The notes beneath the pieces were generated by a model. The model had not been told where the DNA came from. It worked only from the letters and a program-made list of their open reading frames with translations, and did not search any database. Shown here piece by piece: positions 30,138 through 37,285 of a DNA stretch of 37,285 nucleotides (its first letter is position 1; every line of letters starts with the position of its first letter). The position numbers and the translations under genes are program-made. This stretch comes from Fonticula-like sp. SCN 57-25 (taxonomy: Eukaryota; Nucleariida; Rotosphaerida). The stretch lies in contig MEDX01000035.1 of assembly GCA_001724245.1 (NCBI GenBank), positions 1-37,285 of the forward strand. The letters are read 5' to 3'.

Positions 30138-31481
30138 TTACTCGCGCACCGACTCGTTCCGCGAGAGCCAGGCCAGTTCCCTCGCGAGCTCTACAAGCGG
30201 CGAAGGAAACCCGGACACTCCGCTCGGTGTATCGGTCATTTTAAGCCGAATTGTGAATGAATTAGGGAGCACGCAGAGCGTTGCGCCCCTCTGCGCGAGC
30301 CATTCGGTGAACCTCGCCGCGCCCGTCTCGCCCAAGTCGGCGAGGTCCCCTGACTCGTCACGCTTGCTCCACTTGGCAGCAATGTCCGTCAGCGCCACCA
30401 GCATCGGCTCATACCGCTCCGCGTACTCTACAACATACGCCTCATCGGCTACCGCGCATCGTAAGCACGATGCACATCCATACTGTATCATACCATTCAT
30501 CCACGCGTAGTAGTCGGTCGCATAGTGGGCAGCCGCGGATATATCAAACAGTAGGGGCTGCATGTGCCCGCTCATGAGCATGTTGACGGCGGCCTGCTTG
30601 CTCGCCGCGACTGACGGCGCGTGCCGCAGCTGGAAGGCGGGCACGACGTACGCGGCGTCGGTTCCGGGCGTGGCGGCGGCTGCAACCTCAGCCGCTACGT
30701 GGGCCGCATACTTTTCTTCGGGAAACCACACGTGCACGTCTGACTGGAGAACGCGCCTGGTGCGGACGAGGCCGAGCGCCGACTGTGACAGGAGGGCGCG
30801 CGGGTATGCGCAGCCTGGTGGCCCCGACTGCATCACGAGCGTCGCCGATATCGGGGCACCGACGCTCACGGCAAGCTCGTCTATCGCTCTTTCGAGGTGC
30901 GGGATGGCGGCGGCGGCGGGATCGTCGTCGCGCAGCAGTATCGACACGGCGACAGGGCCACCCCATTGCTCCGCCTGCGCCGCAAAGCGGTCAAAGTGCT
31001 TCAGCGATAGGTGGGTGCTCAGCGTGACGGCGGAAGGATCGGCGGCATCCTTCGCCGGTGAGGAAAGCGTTCGGACGCGATGCCGACAGCCGGACGCTGT
31101 CTCGTGATCAGGCGCAGGCTCGGGCAAGGGATCGGACGAAGCGGTCGGCATGCACCCGACGCTGCCTGTGCTGCCCGGCGACCGAGCAAGGACAGCACTA
31201 CCGGGAGCAAGGCGAATAGCAACGGCGCTATTCAAAGGCACTTTCCACGCAGAGAATGCGCCATCATTGTTGGACCGCACCACCAGGTACAGCGGATCCG
31301 TCGCCCCTGCCTCGACGCGTAGCATGCCGCAACCAGCATGCGCTTCATAGTGTTGAAAGGGTACACGGAGCGGGTTCGCCGTTTCATTGTGTGCCTCCCT
31401 GTCATGGCTGATCAACCAAAAAAACATAAAGAGCATACAACGCACCGTCAAGCCCTGCTTTGCCTTGCGCCATGGCCGCAT
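30138..31481 (-). CDS. GT49 (LARGE/B4GAT1-type) glycosyltransferase-like protein
   Basis: GT49 enzymes transfer GlcA or GlcNAc in the Golgi. Exons on the minus strand are 31481-30494 and 30448-30138 (432 aa); the 45-nt intron is in-frame and stop-free. A short basic cytosolic tail is followed by a hydrophobic segment at about 14-26 (VRCMLFMFFWLI), fitting a type II Golgi protein. The GT49 signature is visible: LSTHLSLKHFDRF, GGPVAVSILLRD, VLQSDVHVW, AAYVVPAFQLR, YATDYYAWMNADEAYVVEY, ERYEPMLVA and LCVLPNSFTIRL. LARGE has SDID where this protein has SDVH, and the family DRRFVGFGWNK block is not preserved (DESGDLADLG). It may use a DxH metal site or be inactive. It is divergent from the RabGAP gene by 145 bp. 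Confidence 0.75.
   Translation of the reverse strand: MRPWRKAKQGLTVRCMLFMFFWLISHDREAHNETANPLRVPFQHYEAHAGCGMLRVEAGATDPLYLVVRSNNDGAFSAWKVPLNSAVAIRLAPGSAVLARSPGSTGSVGCMPTASSDPLPEPAPDHETASGCRHRVRTLSSPAKDAADPSAVTLSTHLSLKHFDRFAAQAEQWGGPVAVSILLRDDDPAAAAIPHLERAIDELAVSVGAPISATLVMQSGPPGCAYPRALLSQSALGLVRTRRVLQSDVHVWFPEEKYAAHVAAEVAAAATPGTDAAYVVPAFQLRHAPSVAASKQAAVNMLMSGHMQPLLFDISAAAHYATDYYAWMNGMIQYGCASCLRCAVADEAYVVEYAERYEPMLVALTDIAAKWSKRDESGDLADLGETGAARFTEWLAQRGATLCVLPNSFTIRLKMTDTPSGVSGFPSPLVELARELAWLSRNESVRE
30449..30493 (-). other. In-frame, stop-free 45-nt intron in the GT49 gene
   Basis: GTATGA ... GCTTAC ... GGTAG, 45 nt. If retained it inserts 15 residues between WMN and DEAYVVEY. Removed, W-MNADEA-Y has the same spacing as W-RTATTP-Y in LARGE proteins. 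The donor GTATGA is also used in RPA12. Confidence 0.8.
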
Positions 31482-31626
31482 GGGATATGCCGCTTGCCCC
31501 CTGCACAGCTTGAAGGGTTGACAGCCTTCTGATTATTCTCTGATTATCGCTGATTTCTCCTGATTGCGGTGTTTCCTAATCCAAACAGCAGTCCGCCGTC
31601 GGTGCAGGGATCCCGCGACGCGCGTC
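31482..31626. promoter_or_regulatory. Divergent GT49/RabGAP promoter with four CTGATT repeats
   Basis: 145 bp between the ATGs. CTGATT begins at 31529, 31540, 31550 and 31560 (spacing 11, 10, 10 bp); the first two copies extend to CTGATTAT. The array is centred between the two genes. No TATA box is seen. Confidence 0.5.
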
Positions 31627-34600
31627 ATGTGGATTCGGCCTGTATCGCGCGGGGCGTTCAATGAGGGAACCTCATGGGCCGATCTCGCCGCCAACAGGTA
31701 CGCCGCGCCGATCCCGGCCGACTCTCGCTGCGCATTTGCTGACATTCCCGGCTAGCCACTTTGCCCTTCAAAGTAGACGCGGGCTAACTGGCGTCGGCTT
31801 CTTCAAGAACCTCTTGTCGTCGGGGCCGCGCCAGTTGAACGACTACAAGTACAGAATTGTCCTTCGTCATTTTAATGCCAAGGATGTGTACTTGGTGGCC
31901 GTCGCTGATTCGCTCGACGACATTCACACGGACTGGCACTGGATCGAGCAGAACCTGTTTAGGAAAATTGGGCAGATCGAGGATGCGCAGGAGCTCTTTG
32001 ACTTTCTCATGAAGCAATTTGTTGAACTTGGGGAGACTGCGCAGGCCGGTACGAATGAACTTTTACTTTTTGCTCGTTTTTGTGACCAACATGCCGTACA
32101 GCCATGGTAGATCACGGCGAGGGCGCAGCGCGTTCCTCCGAGGAGCAGGACAACTTTTCGCGCACATTCGGCCTCAACGAGCCTCTTTTAGACTATAACG
32201 TGTGCAGCCTGGTCAGCGGCCAGTCGCGGCGCAACGGCGTGCTGTACCTCACCAACAATCATCTCTGCTTCCGCATCGACAATGAAGCTACGCTGCTTCT
32301 TTCGCTGCGCGACGTCGTGGCCGTCGAGCGCGCGCACGGGACGCACCTCTTGGACGGCGACCTCATCCGCGTGGCGACGCGGCAGCGCGCATGGCTCTTT
32401 GGCCCGTCTTCGCGGCGCGAAAAACTCTACAGTCTCATACACAGCGTGCGTGGCTTTGCTAACCCGTTTTAAATGCTCACCCGACGCGCAGCTTTGCGAC
32501 GTTGCCATGCGCCGCGTGGTCATCTCGACCGAGAACGACTACGACGCGCAGCTCGGTAACAGCGCGGCGGGCGGCGACGACCTCGCGGACGACACGACGT
32601 CGGCGTCGGGCGCCTTCAACGGCGGCGACGGTGCCGCACCGAGTGCGCCGAGCACAGCGAGCATGCCCGCCGACGTGCACTTTGCGGCATCTGTGCACGA
32701 TCTGGACGAGCAGTCGCGCAATCGGTTGTTCCGCGCGACGTTTAGGCTGCTCGCGTCGGAGCACATGCTCGCAAAGCACGAGGCGTCGCTGTGGTCGCCG
32801 CCGCTCAAAAAGTACACGCCCGGGCACGTGTTTATCTCGCAGGGGTTTCTCAGCTTTATCTCCGGAGGTACGATTTGTTTTGATGCTTTCATGGCATTAT
32901 GGCTTTATTGAGTAATTTGGTCTTTTTATGGCCGTTTTAATGTTCATATTACGGTTTCTTGTCATTCCATGCTCACTTGATGCCCTCACTAACCCCTTTT
33001 CCTTTCGTTTCCTCTATCGCAGATGTGCAGTGCATGCTTGTACTTCCGTTCTCCGAAGTGACGCACGTCAAGAAGCAGAGCTCCAACCTCCTCTTCCCCG
33101 ACTCCATGCAGCTCACCCTCCGCAGCAAGCGCTCCATTTACCTCTCTCGCCTCCAGAACCGCCAGGCCCTCTTTGACCTCGTCATGCAGCGCATGCGCAC
33201 TGTCGAGTTCCCGCGCAGCGACGTTGTTCCACCGTCTCCCTACGACGACGCGCCGCTCCACCACGCCGACAGCGTGCAGCTCGAGCCGACCGACCCCTCT
33301 GATGCCGCCTCTGCCTCTGTTGGCGCTTCCTCGACCGCGCTCGCAGCAAAGCCGTCGTCCGTCTCGCCGCTCAAGGTCGGCCTCAACTTTGTCGACCAGT
33401 TTGCGCCTACGCGCACCGCCGCGCAGCTTGCCGACGAGCAGGCTCGCCTGACCGCCTTTGAGGCGTACCTTGAAAAGAACGACTATGGCAACTGCATCAA
33501 CCGCGACCCCGACCTTCTCCGCATGGTAGCTCACGGCGTCCCCGCCGCGCACCGCGCTCGCTTCTGGCTTGTGATGAGCGGCGGCGCCTTTGACCGCCCC
33601 GCCGACCGCTACTACACGCGCCTTCTCGAGCGCAATGAGGGCCGCGACGGGCAGTCGATCCAGGATATTGACAAGGATCTTCACCGCGCGCTGCCCGAGC
33701 TGACCGCCTTCCGGTCGCCCGTCGGGACGGACGCGCTGCGCCGCGTGCTGGTGGCGTACGCGTGGCGCAACCCCGCGCTCGGCTACTGCCAGTCGATGAA
33801 CATTATCGCATCGGTGCTGCTGCTGCACATGGCCGAGGTTGACGCCTTTTGGGTGCTCACTGTGCTGTGTGAGCGGCTGCTGCCCGAGTACTATACAAAG
33901 TCGATGGTCGGCGCGGTGATTGACCAGCGCGTGTTTGACCGCCTCGTGGCGCGCTACCTGCCGTCGGTGCACGCGCGCCTGCGCCGCATCGGCGTCGACC
34001 TCAACCTCCTCTCGGTCCCGTGGTTCGTCTGCCTCTTCCTCAACGTGCTGCCGGTCGGCGCCGGCGCGCGCGTCCTCGACTGCTTCTTCATGTCGGGCCC
34101 GGCGTTCCTTTTTCAGCTCAGCCTCGCCGTGCTGCACGTAAACGAGCCGGCAATTCTGCGCTGCGAGGACGATGACGACATCATGCAGACGCTAAAGGGG
34201 TTCTTTGTGGCACGTGATGACGACCACCCCGAGAACGGCGACGCGAGGCCGCTCACGGACCTGCTGCAGGTGGCGCTCTTTGAGTATGGTCACGTGAGGC
34301 TTGCAGAGATTGATCGCGAGCGCAGGCGGTGCCGCATCGGGGCGGTGCACAACATGGAGGACTCGAATAGGAAGACGCAGCTGCGCGCATTGGAGGAAAT
34401 GACAAACTTTTCGTACCCAGAGCTCGGCTTTCTCTATGACGAGTTTAAAAAGGCAAAGTTTGCGGAAGGGTCAGTGGACAGCAAGAGTCTGACGCCGCGC
34501 GAGCTGAGGATCTTTTTGAGAAAGGTGCCGGTGTGGGCGTTCCCGGCGTGCAAGCCGCCCAAGACGGCAGCGTACGAATGGGTTGGGACGGAAAACATTG

Positions 34601-35582
34601 GTAGAGTGGTAGAGAAAAAGTGGTTTATATTGTGGTTTACATGGTTAAAGTATGGAAACGGTGTGTATTTTGGTGGTTTTTGTGGTGGTTTATCCGATAA
34701 AAGTCGAGTATCTTTTTTGGTTGGTGCATTGAACGTCAATTTACATGGTTGTGTATATTTGTTTTGATAAACATTTGTTTGCTGACACTCGTCATCAGTG
34801 GCGATGCGTCGACCGATCCCCTTCGCAAGCCATCGTCCGCCGCCCTCGCCGCCACCGCCGACGGCGAAGTGCCCGCCCTCGAGCTGCTCGACATTGACGA
34901 AGAGTCTGCCCCCGACACCTCGACCACCACCGCCCCCCCGCCGCCGTCCGCCGCGCAGCCGCTCCCCGACCTCATTGACCACATGTACGCGCACTGCGAC
35001 GCCGTCTCCAAGGGCGCCATCACGTTCATCACGGTCGTCAAGGTGCTCAATGTCATCTGCCGCGGCGCAGCGACGGAGCGACTCAAGCTGTTTTTTGACT
35101 TGCACGACCGCGATGGCGATGGCGTGCTGTCAAACGCAGAATTCACGGATGCAATGAACACGTACGCGAGGGTAAAGTGAGCGTGAATATGTGACTGACG
35201 AAGAGTAGAATTATGACGCTGGGGGGGAGCGATCAGGTGGCGAATGAAGAGGTGTTTTTGCAGGGCGTCTCGTCATTCATCAACCAATGTACGGCTGGAT
35301 TTTTTGATATTTTTAGGTAGAATGTGTTGTAATATGGTATTTGTTGGTCTTTTTATGGCCCTTTTTGTGGTACTCTGTCACTTTTCATTGTCTTTTCCTT
35401 GTCATTTGGCCATCTTTCCTGTGCCCTGCTAACGATTTCCTGCAGGCTATCGCATGACGGAAGGGTCTGATGAGCCGCTCCGCATCGCCCAGGCGGACTT
35501 TTTGCTCGCCGCACTTTCGCAGCCCGCCATTGTCGGCTACTTTAACGCGTCGCGGCTGCTCGTCGTCGTCGGGCAAAACTGA
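31627..35582 (+). CDS. GRAM-TBC-EF-hand RabGAP (TBC1D8/9, Gyp2 family)
   Basis: A GTPase-activating protein for Rab GTPases. Exons: 31627-31697, 31756-32048, 32102-32445, 32492-32867, 33023-34571, 34799-35161, 35209-35288 and 35446-35582 (1070 aa). MWIRPVSRGAF and the DIHTDWHWIEQNLF block open the first PH-GRAM domain, with GVLYLTNNHLCF. A second GRAM begins at about 300 (RLFRATFRLL, FISQGFLSF). The TBC domain, about 525-760, has HGVPAAHRARFWLVMSGG, the arginine finger IDKDLHR (about 577) and the glutamine finger GYCQSMN (about 615), so it should be active. A canonical EF-hand, DRDGDGVLSNAE, lies at about 980. Introns 4, 5 and 7 are long (155, 227, 157 nt). Introns 4 and 7 share a 17-mer. Intron 6 uses a GTACGC donor 11 nt before a competing GTAAAG. 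AATAAA is at 35616-35621. Confidence 0.92.
32868..33022 (+). other. Long RabGAP intron 4 sharing a 17-mer with intron 7
   Basis: 155-nt intron (GTACGA ... TCGCAG). TTGGTCTTTTTATGGCC at 32917-32933 recurs exactly at 35344-35360 in intron 7 (157 nt), at almost the same distance from the donor (49 and 55 nt). CTTGTCATT follows further on in both. Confidence 0.7.
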
Positions 35583-36025
35583 GACGGACATTTCGCATAT
35601 CATTATGTTTATATAAATAAAGTATGATATCCAGTTGCCCTGGGTATCCAATGGTACAAAAATGGAGAGGCAAGGTCGGCGCGGCCAATGGGAGCGCTGC
35701 AATGCAGCACGCGCACGGCCGAAGCGCGCCTTTGAACGTCCCCTTTCACATAATCTTATGCACGCAAAATAGCTAGATTCCTACGGCACAGACTCGCTGC
35801 GCAAACATGCACAAAAAATTTCCCATGCATGCACAAATTCACACTTCGAGTGCATAAAATTCCACTTTTCAATTGACAAATTCCACTTGACAAATTGCCC
35901 GTTTCACTGCACAAATCTCAAATTCACATTCCAAATTGCACCTTCTCACCTTTCACAGCCATGTACGCCACACGTGCCTATAAAACACTGGCCATTTCCC
36001 TCATTTCCTTTCACTTTCACCCACT
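35583..36025. other. Convergent RabGAP/ARP intergenic region
   Basis: 443 bp without a supported gene. It contains the RabGAP poly(A) signal AATAAA (35616-35621), CCAAT near 35648 and 35685, and an AT-rich block (35830-35940) with repeated ACAAAT and two copies of AAATTCCACTT (35848-35858, 35879-35889). CACGTG (35971-35976) is directly followed by a TATA-box-like TATAAAA (35979-35985) reading rightward, antisense to the ARP gene. Confidence 0.4.
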
Positions 36026-37285
36026 TTACCCCTGCAATACTCCCCGCCAGTCGACGCCATCCACCCCATCGTAAATGTCCGCCACCGGCCACGGCTCTGT
36101 AATAATCTTCACCGGCGCCCTTTCCCTCCTCTTGAGCGCCCCCGCCGACAGCGCCCCCGGGTACATCCTCTCAAACACCTCTTTCGTCCAGCACCTTTCC
36201 CCAAACATTGGCAAGCTCGCGAGTACCGACAGCCCGTACCAAACAATCTCTGGCACGTCGTACGGCGCGCGCACCGCCGCAAACGCCGACATTGGCACGC
36301 CGAGCTCGGCCGCGAGCCGCTCCTTGAACCCCGCCGCGCCCGCCGACCCACCCACAAGCACAATATTCGACATTAAAAACTGCTGCTGCTCGGGCGAAAA
36401 CTGCGCCACGGCGTCGCGCACGAGGTCCTGCACGGGCGGCCCCTCTGGCTGGTCGCCCGTCGTGTTTGTATAGTCTGTGAGCCGCCGCAGCTCGGACGGC
36501 CGGAAAAACGCCTCGAGCACGAGGTGCAGCTCGTCGGCGAGCTCGATTGTGCGGTCGGGCGCGATGCGGATCTCCTGCGGCGGCGCGTCAAGCGAGAGGG
36601 AAGTCGACGGCGGGCGGACGTACGTGCGCGTCTCTTTAATCATTTTGAGGCTGTAGAGCTGCTCGATGCTGGCGGGGGTGAAGCCGCGCGCGCGGGAGAG
36701 GTCGACGATGGCGTTGGAGACGGAGCTGCCGCCGACGAGGACGGAGCGCGTGTGGGCGCGCTGCACGGGGGAAGAAGGAAAGACGGGCGTCACGCGAGTG
36801 GAGCCAAATCCGACATCCTATAGGAGAAAGTAAAGGAAAATTGGGTGGAAAGGTAAGAGAAAAGGTGGAAATATAGAAGAGTATGAGTATGAGTAAGAGT
36901 AAGAGTATGAGTATGAGTATGGGTATGATGAAGGTATGAGTATGAGTATGAGCATGAGTATGAGTATGAGTAAGAGTAAAGTATGATTAAGAGTAAGAAA
37001 TGATCAATAGTAAAAGTATAAGGACAAGCACAGAAAAACACTTTTGTTAGCATCATAATATAAAATCTCGAATTACGCACCACAATAAGCCCCCCCGGCA
37101 ACCCCACCGCCGCGAGCGCCGCATCGTGCACCTCGACAATCTTGACATACGGCACATTAAACGTATTCAACAATATCGACAGCAGATTCACCTGCGTCTG
37201 CGCATACACAACATCATCCACGAGCGGCGACTGCCACCTCGCCATTGTGACGCACACCGCCTGCGACTGCGGCGGCACGCACAGC
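36026..37285 (-). CDS. Actin-related protein, C-terminal part (runs off window)
   Basis: Partial gene on the minus strand: exons >37285-37081 and 36817-36026, at least 331 codons, N-terminus missing. The visible part starts around the second half of actin subdomain 1. LLSILLNTFNVPYVKIVEVH followed by GGLIVDVGFGSTRVTPVF (formed across the intron) is the actin-fold phosphate-2 loop and its preceding helix. VLVGGSSVSNAI and NIVLVGGSAGAAGFKERLAA are the adenosine and GG-x-S motifs. VRAPYDVPEIVWYGLSVLAS is the C-terminal hinge strand. It is too divergent from actin to be conventional. Arp10/ACTR10 of dynactin or a nuclear ARP such as Arp6 are possible, and I cannot choose. The 263-nt intron (37080-36818, GTGCGT ... 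CTATAG) carries a hexanucleotide repeat. Confidence 0.82.
36880..36997. repeat. Imperfect hexanucleotide repeat (GAGTAT/GAGTAA)
   Basis: About twenty imperfect units of GAGTAT, with GAGTAA variants, fill roughly 118 bp inside the ARP intron. On the transcript strand the unit reads ATACTC and contains no AG dinucleotide. Confidence 0.9.

Noticed and set aside
31389-31440. GTATGC ... GACAG segment at the GT49 N-terminus
   Set aside because: The 31- or 40-nt options shift the frame; the encoded hydrophobic stretch makes sense as a signal anchor.
35162-35208. Alternative donor GTAAAG at 35173 for RabGAP intron 6
   Set aside because: It gives the wrong phase and an early stop; the GTACGC donor at 35162 restores the frame.
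36075-36473. Plus-strand ORF with a signal-peptide-like start after the TATA box
   Set aside because: Antisense to conserved ARP motifs; Ala/Ser-rich shadow. Only antisense transcription remains possible.

Overview
The window is a compact, GC-rich nuclear eukaryotic segment carrying 19 protein-coding genes in about 37 kb, roughly one per 2 kb, on both strands. Genes are separated by tens to a few hundred bases and often share divergent promoters. Most introns are only 42-79 nt, with GT...AG ends and a CTAAC/CTGAC-type branch sequence. No rRNA, tRNA, transposon, CRISPR array or prokaryote-type operon was recognised. Several genes point to an opisthokont with fungal affinity: a PRP19 N-terminus of fungal type, an MTHFR of fungal/animal type, a GRAM-TBC-EF-hand RabGAP and a possible Rsa3-like ribosome-assembly protein. 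It also keeps genes that yeasts and most Dikarya lack: Tousled-like kinase, Integrator subunit 2, the Commander subunit CCDC22 and a GT49-type glycosyltransferase. A zoosporic or other early-diverging fungus, or a close relative, fits best. This is inference from protein character, not a search result.

Layout, left to right. TLK (+) has an E2F-type promoter. BUD32 (-) and NUDT17 (+) are divergent, and so are a tail-anchored GST-fold protein (-) and mitochondrial-type thioredoxin (+). Next come RPA12 (-), a small Rsa3-like gene (-) and MTHFR (-), the last divergent from SKI3/TTC37 (+). A four-CBS protein (-) and INTS2 (-) follow. INTS2 is divergent from CCDC22 (+) across 57 bp. An SDR reductase (-) and CCT5 (-) come next, CCT5 being divergent from PRP19 (+). 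TAF1B/Rrn7 (-) and a GT49-like glycosyltransferase (-) follow, the latter divergent from a GRAM-TBC-EF-hand RabGAP (+). An actin-related protein (-) runs off the right end.

The genes are housekeeping and do not form one pathway, but two themes recur. One is RNA and ribosome production: RPA12, TAF1B, the Rsa3-like protein, SKI3, INTS2 and PRP19. The other is proteostasis, trafficking and cytoskeleton: CCT5, CCDC22, the RabGAP and the ARP. TLK belongs to S-phase chromatin assembly, BUD32 to tRNA t6A synthesis and MTHFR to one-carbon metabolism.

The most unusual signals are not in the gene list. (1) The 5' splice sites follow GTRCG (34 of 41 inferred introns) instead of GTRAGT. (2) Several introns are multiples of three and stop-free, so they hide inside long ORFs; homology exposes them in INTS2 and GT49. 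(3) A 24-bp palindromic element is shared by the RPA12 and SKI3 promoters. (4) Several promoters carry short motifs repeated at 10-12 bp spacing. (5) The ARP intron has a hexanucleotide repeat lying in an AG-free stretch of about 220 nt between branch point and acceptor. Exon boundaries were derived by eye from frame, splice signals and remembered family sequences, and have no transcript support.
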